DNA of 62,091 nt from Lachnospiraceae bacterium (GTDB lineage: Bacteria; Bacillota; Clostridia; Lachnospirales; Lachnospiraceae): positions 1-62,091 of the forward strand of contig JAILGL010000175.1 in NCBI GenBank assembly GCA_024696825.1, in the 5' to 3' direction. A program made the position numbers and the translations under genes. The notes beneath the pieces are model-generated. The model was not told where the DNA came from, did no database searches, and was given only the letters and a program-made list of their open reading frames with translations. Shown in pieces: positions 1 to 8,608 of this stretch (within the stretch, counting starts at the first letter, position 1; every line of letters starts with the position of its first letter).

Positions 1-93
1 ATAAGATTCTATATAATTTTTATATAATTAATGTAATTAAATATGAGAAATATAATATAAACTTTTAATTTATAAAACTATTTGGAGGTACCT

Positions 94-1581
94 ATGAATA
101 AGAAAAATGCATATTTAACCTTTGACATTAACAAGAAAAAAAGCACCATTAATAAAGATATTTATGGACATTTTGCTGAGCATCTTGGACACTGTATTTA
201 CGGTGGAATCTTCGTTGGAAGGGATTCTAAAATTCCTAATGAAAATGGAATCAGAAAGGATGTTATAGAGGCTTTAAAGGAGTTAAATGTTCCTGTCTTA
301 AGATGGCCCGGAGGCTGCTTTGCAGATACCTATAAATGGATGGATGGCGTAGGCCCTAACAGAAAGAAAATTCTAAATAAAACCTGGGGTGATGTCTGTG
401 AGGATAATTCCTTTGGTACTCATGAATTTTTCGAGCTTTGTGAAAAAATTGGCTGTGAAGCCTATATTAATGGCAATGTAGGAAGTGGCACTCCCCGTGA
501 GCTTTCTGAATGGCTTGAATATATGACCTATGATGGTGATTCAGAGTTTTCCAATATGCGTAGAGTAAATGGTAAGGATGAACCCTTCAGGCTCAAATAT
601 CTTGGTATTGGTAATGAGAACTGGGGCGGAGGTGGCAATATGAGTCCCTCTTATTATGCAAGCGTCTATCGTCAGTTTGAAACCTATGCAAGAAGCTTTA
701 ATAAGGAGAAAACCTTTAAGATAGCCTGTGGTCCCGATAGCTTTAATTATGCCTGGACTGAGGAGCTTATGAAGCATTTAAATGAATATAATACAGATGC
801 CATAGCCCTTCATTACTATACTCTTCCAACAGGTAACTGGGAAAGAAAGGGAGCCGCCCTAAACTTCCCTGATGAAGAATATATGGCTACTATTTATAAA
901 ACCAATCTTATGGATGAGCTTATTAGAAAGCATACTTTCATTATGGCGAAAACTGATCCAGAACATAAAATCAAGCTTGTAGTGGATGAATGGGGTGCCT
1001 GGTATGATGTGGAGGACGGCACTAATGCTGCATTTTTATATCAGCAAAATACCATGCGTGATGCAATTCTTGCAGCCATTAACCTAAATATATTTAACAA
1101 GCATTCAGATATGGTTATAATGGCAAATATAGCTCAGGCAGTTAATGTATTACAGGCTATGCTTATTTGTAATAAGGACAGCGAGGAGCTTATAAAGACA
1201 CCAACCTATCATGTATTTAACATGTATAAAAATCATCAAAATGCAGAGCTTCTCTCATCTTCCATAGCTGCACCAACCTTAAGCTATGAAGATAAAGAAT
1301 TCCCTATGATAAGCGAAAGTGTTTCCATGAAGGATGGTAAAATATTTATAACTCTTTCAAATGCATCTCTTGATACAGAAATAGAGCTTTTAATAGACGG
1401 TAATGAAATGCCCCTTAATATTTCAAAGGCTTCCCTTCTTAATGCCGATATAAGGGCTTATAATGACTATGGTGATGTAAATAAGGTTACACCTGTGGAA
1501 TTTGATAATTATAAAAAGACTGATAACAAGCTTATGGTAACTCTACCACCACATTCTGTTGTAAGCTTGGAGATTGAATAA
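94..1581 (+). CDS. abfA: Alpha-L-arabinofuranosidase, glycoside hydrolase family 51
   Basis: An intracellular exo-enzyme that removes terminal alpha-L-arabinofuranosyl residues from arabinan or arabinoxylan oligosaccharides. The 495-residue chain has the usual GH51 length and no signal peptide. The acid/base glutamate is in GIGNENWG (Glu175) and the nucleophile in VVDEWGAWYD (Glu299). A TIM-barrel body and a C-terminal beta domain are expected for the family. An in-frame TTG at 82 lies inside the ribosome binding site; the ATG at 94 is preferred because GGAGG at 84-88 stands 5 nt before it. It is the only sugar-degrading gene here and converges on trxB. Its upstream region is cut by the window edge. 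Confidence 0.93.
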   Translation: MNKKNAYLTFDINKKKSTINKDIYGHFAEHLGHCIYGGIFVGRDSKIPNENGIRKDVIEALKELNVPVLRWPGGCFADTYKWMDGVGPNRKKILNKTWGDVCEDNSFGTHEFFELCEKIGCEAYINGNVGSGTPRELSEWLEYMTYDGDSEFSNMRRVNGKDEPFRLKYLGIGNENWGGGGNMSPSYYASVYRQFETYARSFNKEKTFKIACGPDSFNYAWTEELMKHLNEYNTDAIALHYYTLPTGNWERKGAALNFPDEEYMATIYKTNLMDELIRKHTFIMAKTDPEHKIKLVVDEWGAWYDVEDGTNAAFLYQQNTMRDAILAAINLNIFNKHSDMVIMANIAQAVNVLQAMLICNKDSEELIKTPTYHVFNMYKNHQNAELLSSSIAAPTLSYEDKEFPMISESVSMKDGKIFITLSNASLDTEIELLIDGNEMPLNISKASLLNADIRAYNDYGDVNKVTPVEFDNYKKTDNKLMVTLPPHSVVSLEIE

Positions 1582-1603
1582 AGCAAAATATTATTCCAAA
1601 TAA

Positions 1604-1655
1604 AAAAGATGTAAGTCTATATTGCAATTAATAGTAATATATTCTTACATCTTTT
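1604..1655. terminator. Bidirectional terminator between abfA and trxB
   Basis: A 12-bp perfect inverted repeat, AAAAGATGTAAG at 1604-1615 and CTTACATCTTTT at 1644-1655, encloses a 28-nt loop. T-rich flanks occur in both directions, and the site lies between two converging genes. Confidence 0.7.
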
Positions 1656-1728
1656 ATTTATATAATCTTTAATTCTGTTAAAAATAATCTCCTGTCTTAC
1701 ATCTTAGTTTCATAATCTGATTATTTAA

Positions 1729-2655
1729 TTAACAGCTCTCCATGGAATTTAAGAACTCAGTTGCCCAAACAGCCGCATATGCACCATCTGCGCAGGCTGT
1801 AGTAACCTGTCTTAAAGTCTTTTGGCAGCAGTCTCCTGCCACAAAAAGTCCCGGAGTCTTAGTATGACAAATGTTCTCAGGAACAAAATATCCTCTTTCA
1901 TCTAAGTCAGTTAAATCCTTAAATGCATCATTATCAGGAATTAAACCAACAGCGAGAAATACTCCGTCACAGGTAGCAGTTCCCTTAACTCCATTTTCTT
2001 CATAGGTAACTCCTGTTATAGGATTACCAAGATGCTCACTGGTTTCGTAAGCAAGAATCTTAGTTCCAACATGAGTTTCAACATTATCATTACAAAGCAC
2101 CTGTTCTCTAAGCTTTTCATCAGCTGTAAATGTAGGAAGATCCTGTAATATAATAAGCTTTTTAACGATTTTTACAAGTAAAGCTGATTCAACAAAGGCA
2201 GAATTACCTCCACCAATCATTACAACTGTTTTATCTCTGTAAAAATCTCCATCACAAACAGCGCAAAAGCTTATGCCATTACCAAGAAGACTTTCCTCGC
2301 CCGGAAGACCTAAGGTTCTATGGGTAGTTCCTGTAGCAAGAATTACAGTTTTACCCTCATATTTACTACCTTCATCTGTGGATACAAGAAAACCTTCATT
2401 AGTCTTTTCTACAGCATTTACACTTTCGATAACCGCCTCAGCTCCCTGAGCCATTGCCTGATCTAAAAGCTTATCACCATACTCATCTCCACTAATGGAT
2501 TCAAAGCCCGGAATATTTTCTACCTTTGGTGAATTTACAATCTGTCCACCAAATACTGTTTTTTCTATAACCAAAACTGACTTTGAGTTTCGGCGTCCAT
2601 ATATAGCGGCGGTGAGACCTGCTGGTCCACCGCCGACAATAATCATATCGTACAT
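1729..2655 (-). CDS. trxB: Thioredoxin reductase (NADPH)
   Basis: A flavoprotein that passes electrons from NADPH through FAD to a CxxC pair and on to thioredoxin-like proteins. The 308 residues match the low-molecular-weight TrxR family. The FAD-binding GGGPAG is at the N-terminus, the redox pair CAVC at 131-134, the NADPH-binding GGGNSA at about 148-153, and a second FAD motif (VAGDC) near the C-terminus. It lies only 52 nt downstream of nrdD on the same strand, so the two are probably co-transcribed. That suggests it supplies electrons to the redoxin domain at the end of NrdD (inference). It could equally serve the TrxA encoded near 59.7 kb. Confidence 0.95.
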   Translation of the reverse strand: MYDMIIVGGGPAGLTAAIYGRRNSKSVLVIEKTVFGGQIVNSPKVENIPGFESISGDEYGDKLLDQAMAQGAEAVIESVNAVEKTNEGFLVSTDEGSKYEGKTVILATGTTHRTLGLPGEESLLGNGISFCAVCDGDFYRDKTVVMIGGGNSAFVESALLVKIVKKLIILQDLPTFTADEKLREQVLCNDNVETHVGTKILAYETSEHLGNPITGVTYEENGVKGTATCDGVFLAVGLIPDNDAFKDLTDLDERGYFVPENICHTKTPGLFVAGDCCQKTLRQVTTACADGAYAAVWATEFLNSMESC

Positions 2656-2707
2656 ATAATTTACAAATCTCCTGTAGATTATGTTTTATATTATATTATA
2701 AGAATCT

Positions 2708-5125
2708 TTATGCAGTATGTGATTTAATCCACTCGCTTGCTGCATTATCACCCTCATATCTGGTTCCATCAGCATCGATAATGGTAGGTGTCTGCTGAAT
2801 ATTTAACTCTCTTGCAAGATCCATATTCTCTGAGCAGTTAACTGCCTTATATTCTACCTTTGCAAGCTTAAATTTCTGCTCAGCACCCTTACATTTTGGA
2901 CAATGATCCTTAACATACATTACAGGTAAGCCATTAACTGTATCAGCTCCTGCAGTTGATGGTGCTACATTTTCAGCACTCTTAAATGTATCGCTATCAC
3001 CTTCAGTTGCATTTACATACTCTGCACTACGAACAACTCCGTCCTTATCAAGCTTACTTACCATGATATCATATTCTCTACGATCCATGTATTCCTGAGC
3101 CTTACCGTCATTCCAGTTCTGGATTGGACGATAGTATCCTGTGATACGGCTGTAAACCTCAGTCTTAGCACCACATTCAGGACATACATAAACCTCACCG
3201 CTAATATAACCATGATTCTTACATACTGAATATGTAGGTGACATTGTATAGTATGGAAGTCTGTAATTTTCAGCAATCTTACGAACAAGATTAGCAGCTG
3301 ACTTCCAGCTAGGAAGCTTCTCTCCAAGGAAAGCATGGAAAACTGTTCCTGAAGTATAAAGTGTCTGAAGGTTATCCTGAACATCAAGAGCTGTGAAAAT
3401 GTCTTCTGTATATCCAACAGGAAGATGTGATGAGTTAGTATAATATGGTGAACCATTTTCATTAGCTGTGATAATCTCAGGGAACTGCTTCTTATCATGC
3501 ATAGCAAATCTGTAGGTTGTTGACTCAGCAGGTGTAGCCTCTAAGTTATAAAGATCACCATACTCCTCCTGATAATCACTGAGTTTTTCTCTCATGTGGT
3601 TAAGAACCTCTGCAGCAAACTCCTGTGTCTCCTCATGTGTAAGATCCTTATGAAGCCATTTTGCATTAAGACCAACCTCATTCATACCGATAAGACCGAT
3701 AGTTGAGAAATGGTTATCAAAGGTTCCAAGATATCTCTTAGTATATGGATAAAGTCCTGAATCAAGAAGCTTTGTAATAACTGTTCTCTTAGTCTTAAGA
3801 GATCTTGCTGAAATATCCATAAGTCTGTCAAGTCTCTTATAGAAATCCTCTTTATTCTCTGCAAGATATGCAATACGTGGAAGGTTGATGGTTACAACAC
3901 CTACAGAACCTGTTGACTCACCACTTCCGAAGAAACCACCTGATTTCTTACGAAGCTCACGAAGATCAAGTCTTAATCTACAGCACATGCTTCGTACATC
4001 ACTTGGTTCCATATCTGAATTAATATAGTTTGAGAAATATGGAGTACCATATTTAGCTGTCATTTCAAAGAGAAGCTTATTATTCTCTGTCTCTTCCCAG
4101 TTAAAATCTCTGGTAATTGAATAGGTTGGGATTGGATACTGGAATCCACGTCCATTAGCATCACCCTCGATCATAATCTCGATAAATGCTTTGTTAACCA
4201 TATCCATTTCTTTCTGACAGTCAGCATAGGTGAAATCAACCTGCTCACCGCCAACCCAGCAGTTCTCGTCCTTCATATCTCTTGGTACAACCCAATCAAG
4301 AGTTATATTGGTAAATGGAGACTGAGTACCCCATCTTGAAGGTGTATTAACGCCAAATATAAATGACTGAATACACTGCTTAACTTCTTTCTGTGTAAGA
4401 TTATCTATTTTTACAAATGGAGCGAGGTATGTATCGAAGGATGAAAATGCCTGAGCACCAGCCCACTCATTCTGCATAATACCAAGGAAATTAACCATCT
4501 GATTACAAAGTGTAGACAGATGACCTGCAGGTGCAGATGTAATCTTTCCTGTAACTCCTCCAAGACCTTCCTGAATAAGCTGCTTTAAGGACCAGCCTGC
4601 GCAATATCCTGTAAGCATACTAAGATCATGAATGTGAATAGCTGCACTTCTATGAGCCTCAGCGATTTCCTCATCATAAATCTCACTTAACCAGTAGTTA
4701 GCTGTTATAGCACCTGAGTTTGAAAGAATAAGTCCTCCAACACTATAGGTAACTGTTGAGTTTTCTTTAACTCTCCAGTCATTAATCTGAAGATAATTAT
4801 CAACTATATCCTTGTAGTTAAGCATTGCACTCTTAACATTACGAACCTTTTCACGCTGTTTTCTGTAAAGAATGTATGCCTTAGCTACCTCTGCGTAACC
4901 TGCCTCAGAGAGAATCTTCTCAACACTATCCTGAATATCCTCAACTGAAATAACCTCATCCTTAATCTTTGCTTCAAAATCACTTGTAACACGAAGTGCA
5001 AGCATATCAATTACACTTGGATGATACTGCTTGTTACAACCGACAAATGCCTTCTCAATAGCAGCACTTATCTTCGATACATTAAAATCTACAACAACCC
5101 CGTCTCTTTTTAATACTTTATACAT
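2708..5125 (-). CDS. nrdD: Anaerobic (class III) ribonucleoside-triphosphate reductase with C-terminal glutaredoxin-like domain
   Basis: Reduces ribonucleoside triphosphates to deoxyribonucleotides using a glycyl radical installed by NrdG. Domain order: N-terminal ATP-cone (about 1-95), catalytic ten-stranded barrel with the active-site Cys in YCAGW and the thiyl-radical CCRLRLD motif, a zinc-binding Cys segment (CPECG), and the glycyl-radical motif RITGYY with Gly at about 663. After a linker of about 65 residues comes an added thioredoxin-fold module: CPKC at 742-745 and the cis-proline motif QQTPTI. This extension explains the 805-residue length. It sits between nrdG upstream and trxB downstream. 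A purine-rich site (AAGGAAGGAGAGG) precedes the ATG. Whether it uses formate or the redoxin as reductant cannot be settled from sequence alone. Confidence 0.95.
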   Translation of the reverse strand: MYKVLKRDGVVVDFNVSKISAAIEKAFVGCNKQYHPSVIDMLALRVTSDFEAKIKDEVISVEDIQDSVEKILSEAGYAEVAKAYILYRKQREKVRNVKSAMLNYKDIVDNYLQINDWRVKENSTVTYSVGGLILSNSGAITANYWLSEIYDEEIAEAHRSAAIHIHDLSMLTGYCAGWSLKQLIQEGLGGVTGKITSAPAGHLSTLCNQMVNFLGIMQNEWAGAQAFSSFDTYLAPFVKIDNLTQKEVKQCIQSFIFGVNTPSRWGTQSPFTNITLDWVVPRDMKDENCWVGGEQVDFTYADCQKEMDMVNKAFIEIMIEGDANGRGFQYPIPTYSITRDFNWEETENNKLLFEMTAKYGTPYFSNYINSDMEPSDVRSMCCRLRLDLRELRKKSGGFFGSGESTGSVGVVTINLPRIAYLAENKEDFYKRLDRLMDISARSLKTKRTVITKLLDSGLYPYTKRYLGTFDNHFSTIGLIGMNEVGLNAKWLHKDLTHEETQEFAAEVLNHMREKLSDYQEEYGDLYNLEATPAESTTYRFAMHDKKQFPEIITANENGSPYYTNSSHLPVGYTEDIFTALDVQDNLQTLYTSGTVFHAFLGEKLPSWKSAANLVRKIAENYRLPYYTMSPTYSVCKNHGYISGEVYVCPECGAKTEVYSRITGYYRPIQNWNDGKAQEYMDRREYDIMVSKLDKDGVVRSAEYVNATEGDSDTFKSAENVAPSTAGADTVNGLPVMYVKDHCPKCKGAEQKFKLAKVEYKAVNCSENMDLARELNIQQTPTIIDADGTRYEGDNAASEWIKSHTA

Positions 5126-5220
5126 AGCCCTCTCCTTCCTTATATTTATTTTAACGATTGCCCCGTTGTTACATCGTTATTATTTTCAAACGGCTAATAT
5201 ATAACAAGATAACATTACAA

Positions 5221-5272
5221 ATAAAAAAAGTCAACATCTTGTTGTGAAAAATTTTCAAACACAAGATGTTGT
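5221..5272 (-). terminator. Hairpin plus U-tract: nrdG terminator or nrdD leader attenuator; arms also resemble NrdR boxes
   Basis: CAACATCTTGT at 5232-5242 and ACAAGATGTTG at 5261-5271 form an 11-bp inverted repeat. On the minus strand it is followed at once by a run of T (A-run at 5223-5229 on the plus strand), the form of an intrinsic terminator. Each arm also resembles the CACAA..TTGTG core of NrdR boxes, with centres about 30 bp apart. It lies between nrdG and nrdD and downstream of the proposed nrdD promoter, so it could act as an attenuator. Confidence 0.5.
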
Positions 5273-5325
5273 ACTTTCTTCTTTGCTTTTATTTATAGGC
5301 TTTTTATATATAAAGTTGCGATTTT

Positions 5326-5354
5326 AATATACTTTGACACCTATTTTTTGTAAA
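5326..5354 (-). promoter_or_regulatory. Candidate sigma-A promoter for nrdD
   Basis: On the minus strand, TTTACA (5349-5354) and TATATT (5326-5331) are separated by exactly 17 bp. The predicted start near 5319 gives a leader of about 190 nt that contains the hairpin at 5232-5271. Confidence 0.5.
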
Positions 5355-5406
5355 TAATATTGATTTTATAAGGGTTTGAGCCTTCAAAAAAATTTTTAAT
5401 TTTTGG

Positions 5407-5462
5407 AAAATATTGTGGTTTTTAGTGGAAATTTTACACTTCGGAAACAAAATATTGTGGTT
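5407..5462 (-). promoter_or_regulatory. Paired NrdR-box-like repeats upstream of nrdD
   Basis: The 14-mer AACCACAATATTTT (minus strand) occurs twice, at 5449-5462 and 5407-5420, 42 bp apart (four helical turns). The first copy continues as CACAATATTTTGTTT, close to the remembered NrdR consensus CACWATATWTWGTGT; the second matches only in its left half. NrdR represses ribonucleotide reductase operons in most Firmicutes. The assignment is by eye. Confidence 0.4.
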
Positions 5463-5482
5463 ATAAAATAAAAATCCCCTAA

Positions 5483-6172
5483 TTACATTCCTCGAATTTC
5501 CACTTCCTGAACAGAAGGTTTAACTATTTCAAGAAATCTGTTCATTTCCTCTTTTGAACAGGCTGAAAGTCCGCTATAATGCACGGTTTCCCTATCTACA
5601 AAGCCTTGGAGATAATATCTTTTGGCACCATTTATCCATTTACCAATTTTTTCAAAGGATTCTTCATTGTGAAACTGCTTAACTACAGTGGTTCTAAACT
5701 CATAATCCACCTTATCACTGAGAAGAAAATCTATGCTTTTATCAATTCTCGTGAGATCAATAACAGGCACTCCAATGGTTTCTCCATATCGTTCAGGAGA
5801 GTTTTTAATATCCATGGCAACATAATCAATAAGACCTGCTTCGACTATCTCTATAAGACGTCCCGGATGATTACCATTGGTATCCAGTTTAATTTTGTAT
5901 CCCATATCACGAACGGTTTTAATAACTGTCATTAAATCTCTTCTAAGAAGTGGTTCACCTCCTGTAAAAACTATTCCATCCAAAAGGCCCTTTCTCTTTT
6001 CTAAGAATCGATATAATTCCTTTTCTTCCATAATGTGAGGAGCATTCATTTCCAAAAGCTCCCAGTTATGACAAAATGGACATCTCATATCACAACCACC
6101 AAGAAAAACCGTACAGGCTACATTTCCCGGAAAGTCTAATAATGTCATTTTCATTAATCCATGTATATTCAT
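5483..6172 (-). CDS. nrdG: Anaerobic ribonucleotide reductase activating protein (radical SAM)
   Basis: A radical S-adenosylmethionine enzyme that forms the glycyl radical on NrdD. The [4Fe-4S] motif is Cys27-x3-Cys31-x2-Cys34 in GGCDMRCPFCHNW, followed by the SAM-binding FTGGEPLLR. At 229 residues it has the size of the longer NrdG/pyruvate formate-lyase-activase-like form found in Clostridia. It is 12 nt downstream of the zinc-ribbon gene and about 360 nt upstream of nrdD on the same strand. The neighbouring NrdD makes the NrdG assignment firmer than sequence alone would. Confidence 0.9.
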   Translation of the reverse strand: MNIHGLMKMTLLDFPGNVACTVFLGGCDMRCPFCHNWELLEMNAPHIMEEKELYRFLEKRKGLLDGIVFTGGEPLLRRDLMTVIKTVRDMGYKIKLDTNGNHPGRLIEIVEAGLIDYVAMDIKNSPERYGETIGVPVIDLTRIDKSIDFLLSDKVDYEFRTTVVKQFHNEESFEKIGKWINGAKRYYLQGFVDRETVHYSGLSACSKEEMNRFLEIVKPSVQEVEIRGM

Positions 6173-6184
6173 AAAAACTCCTTA

Positions 6185-7321
6185 TTACAATATCTTTTGT
6201 AATCTGCTACCCTTAAACTGAAGCTTATATTTTTCACCAGCCTCCATAGCTTCCCAGATTTCCTTCTTTACCTCTAGAGTTACCACCTTTTCAGGCTTCT
6301 TATAGTAACCGGTAACATAATAATTAACATAAGATTTACCTTCACGTTTTTTGCCTAATTTTTCATCATTTTTCTTAGGTAAATTACTCTTTTCATAGGT
6401 AACATCTCTATTATTTTTACCTTTATTTTCCAGTTTATCTACAACAGTCCATTTATCTATATCATAATAATACTTGGTTTTATAAACCGGCACGTCTTTA
6501 TATACAGGTTCTTCTTCTGTATAATGCTCAGTTCTATACCTTGGTTTGCTATGTTCTACTTCAGTATAGGTTCCATCACCATTATTCTCATAGCTTGTAT
6601 AGGTATCATAACCATCTAAAACTCTTTTAGATTTGGTAACAGTTCTATAATGATCCAAAACCTTGTCATAATGATGAATTTCCTCTCTATGGGAGGTTTC
6701 CCGACCGCCATAGGGAATAGACCAGTCCGATTCATTAACAGTTTTAAACTCTTCTATTTCAACTACTGTTTTCCAGGAAGTCTCGTTACAATGAAAGGTT
6801 TTATTATGAGGTATAAAATTCCAAAGAACTGCTCCTATAATAACAATTGCAATTAATGCAAAAACTGCAACATAACCAATCATAAGTGATACAAGACTTC
6901 TGGCTATAGGATCAACATGGTTCTTTTTACTTATTGTAGGAGTTTTAGCATTAGCTTTTTTTAGATTTTTAATCTGCTGCTCTCTTTTTTTCTCCTCGTT
7001 TTTTTCATGTAATGTAAAGTAGTTTTCATCACTTGCTTCCTTAGATGCACCGCAGCTTTCGCAGAAATTACTATTTACAGAATTTAAGCTTCTACAAAAA
7101 GAACATCTCCAATCAGCTCCCTTTCCTTTACCCTCAGCTTCTTCCGGAGTAAGATAGGTTACTTCCTTCATATAAAACTCAACACTTTCATTCCTTGGGG
7201 CACCACAATTTGGACACTCTCTAAGAGTTCCCTTAATTCCTTTATTACCACAGGTAGGACAATCCCAATACCCCATAACCAATCTTCCTGTTTTCCTGGT
7301 TATTTCACCGCTAGTTCCCAT
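6185..7321 (-). CDS. Zinc-ribbon membrane protein of unknown function
   Basis: Function not recognised. The 378 residues start with two zinc-ribbon modules: CPTCG...CPNCG at about 20-40, and a RanBP2-like WRCSFC...FCESCG at about 71-92. A charged linker and one transmembrane helix at about 145-170 follow. The C-terminal part of about 200 residues is very rich in Tyr, Lys, Glu and Thr, with VYKDVPVYKTKYYYD and similar repeats; by its position it may lie outside the cell. The start at 7321 is supported by GTGAGG 8 nt upstream. The next gene, nrdG, begins 12 nt downstream, so the two probably share a transcript. No catalytic motif was found. Confidence 0.8.
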   Translation of the reverse strand: MGTSGEITRKTGRLVMGYWDCPTCGNKGIKGTLRECPNCGAPRNESVEFYMKEVTYLTPEEAEGKGKGADWRCSFCRSLNSVNSNFCESCGASKEASDENYFTLHEKNEEKKREQQIKNLKKANAKTPTISKKNHVDPIARSLVSLMIGYVAVFALIAIVIIGAVLWNFIPHNKTFHCNETSWKTVVEIEEFKTVNESDWSIPYGGRETSHREEIHHYDKVLDHYRTVTKSKRVLDGYDTYTSYENNGDGTYTEVEHSKPRYRTEHYTEEEPVYKDVPVYKTKYYYDIDKWTVVDKLENKGKNNRDVTYEKSNLPKKNDEKLGKKREGKSYVNYYVTGYYKKPEKVVTLEVKKEIWEAMEAGEKYKLQFKGSRLQKIL

Positions 7322-7422
7322 TTTATCGCCTCACAAATTTTTTTAATGTCCCAAAACATATAGCATGACACAAATTAAATTTTATAACAAAATATGATTT
7401 AAGTCCATAATAAAACCATATT

Positions 7423-7600
7423 CTATTCAATTTTTTCAATTGTAAAACTAATACTATAAGATGCGTCCATTACATCCATCATGCTTAAATCCATGGATTC
7501 CCCAACACTTGCCTTAAACTTTTTATTACTTTTATTATCTCTTACATAATGGCCATCCTTACGGATAACACAGATAGAATATTTATGAAAATTAAAAATT
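7423..7600 (-). pseudogene. Possible C-terminal gene remnant in the 7322-7702 gap
   Basis: On the minus strand an open frame of about 55 codons ends at TAG (7423-7425). It has protein-like composition (IRKDGHYVRDNKSNKKFK, then VGESMDLSMMDVMDASYSIS) but no start codon or ribosome binding site before its last third; the frame is closed upstream by TAA. It may be the decayed end of a gene or a chance frame. The rest of the gap holds the candidate promoter for the next plus-strand gene and AT-rich sequence. Confidence 0.2.
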
Positions 7601-7604
7601 TTAC

Positions 7605-7633
7605 TTTATTTACTTATGCTATTGTGATAAAAT
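7605..7633 (+). promoter_or_regulatory. Candidate promoter for the YitT-family gene
   Basis: TTTATT (7605-7610) and TAAAAT (7628-7633) are 17 bp apart, with TG one base before the -10 (extended -10). The gene starts 70 nt downstream. Confidence 0.4.
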
Positions 7634-7702
7634 TCTCTAGGTTTTTGATGAAAACACCATTATAAACCACTTATATTTATGTAAATTGGAGAAAAAAACA
7701 TT

Positions 7703-8608
7703 ATGAAACAGGTAATTAAAAATTTAGTAATCATCTTTTTTGCACAGATTATAAATACAATTGGATTTTCTTTAGTCCTTATTCCTAACAATTTATCACC
7801 AACAGGTATTGGTGGATTTTGTACAACCATTTATAAGGTTTTTGGTATAAACATGCAGCTTTTAATGCTTATAATTGCCTGTCCTATAGTAATCTGGGCC
7901 TTCATAAAATACGATAAAAACCAGGTATTTTATACAGCTTATTCCTATGTGCTTTTTACAACTTTCACTGCATTTATAGGAAAAATACTTCCTGAATTTC
8001 ATACCGATCCATTTATTGCAGCCCTTGCAGGTGGTGTAATTCTCGGCTTTGGAACAGGTCTTATCCTTAGAATAAATGTTTCAAACAGCCCTGAGGCAAT
8101 AGTCAGCAACTACTTAAGAGAATACTATGGAATTACACCAGGCTCATTTTTCCTTGTACTTAACTCAATTGTTATCTTTTCTTCAATATCCTACGGAAAT
8201 ATAACTCTTATTATATATTCACTTTTCAGCAATTACATTTGCAGCGTAGTTACTGATAAGGTTGTACTGGGTGTTGAAAAGTACTACGAAGTAAATATAA
8301 TCACATCAGAAATCTTTAAGATTACTGACTTCATCAGAAAAGAACTTGGCCGTAGCGTGGTTTATGTTCAGTGCATGGATACAGAAAATGTATCTAAAAA
8401 AATGATGATTAAAACTGTTATTACAAATCAGCAGCTTACCTCTCTTAAGCTCCACATAGAAAAAACTGACGATGACAGCTTTGTATATGTATCTGAAAGC
8501 GCCGGTTTAATAGGCACAAGCTTAGAAGCAAGTGTTAACTTTACTGAAAAAGAAAGTGCTAAAAAGAAAAAGGTTAAAGGTAAAAAAGAACCTAAACTTG
8601 CTTCTTGA
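7703..8608 (+). CDS. YitT family membrane protein (DUF161 plus DUF2179)
   Basis: A five- or six-helix integral membrane protein of the YitT family, whose molecular function is not established. Hydrophobic segments cover about residues 7-200, including IPNNLSPTGIGGF near the start and AGGVILGFGTGLILR in the middle, as expected for the family. The C-terminal cytoplasmic part of about 90 residues fits the DUF2179 domain (FIRKELGRSVVYV). The last 20 residues are a lysine-rich tail (KKKKVKGKKE). A GGAG site 11 nt before the ATG supports the start. Its 3' end overlaps that of the converging comEC gene by 17 bp. Confidence 0.85.
   Translation: MKQVIKNLVIIFFAQIINTIGFSLVLIPNNLSPTGIGGFCTTIYKVFGINMQLLMLIIACPIVIWAFIKYDKNQVFYTAYSYVLFTTFTAFIGKILPEFHTDPFIAALAGGVILGFGTGLILRINVSNSPEAIVSNYLREYYGITPGSFFLVLNSIVIFSSISYGNITLIIYSLFSNYICSVVTDKVVLGVEKYYEVNIITSEIFKITDFIRKELGRSVVYVQCMDTENVSKKMMIKTVITNQQLTSLKLHIEKTDDDSFVYVSESAGLIGTSLEASVNFTEKESAKKKKVKGKKEPKLAS

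Noticed and set aside
1-93. Promoter for the arabinofuranosidase gene
   Set aside because: The 93 bp present are almost pure A and T with several TATAAT-like strings and no matching -35; the upstream part is outside the window.
2768-5125. Long opposite-frame open frames within nrdD, xfp, lon and tuf
   Set aside because: They shadow strongly conserved genes, lack ribosome binding sites and have repetitive, non-protein-like composition.
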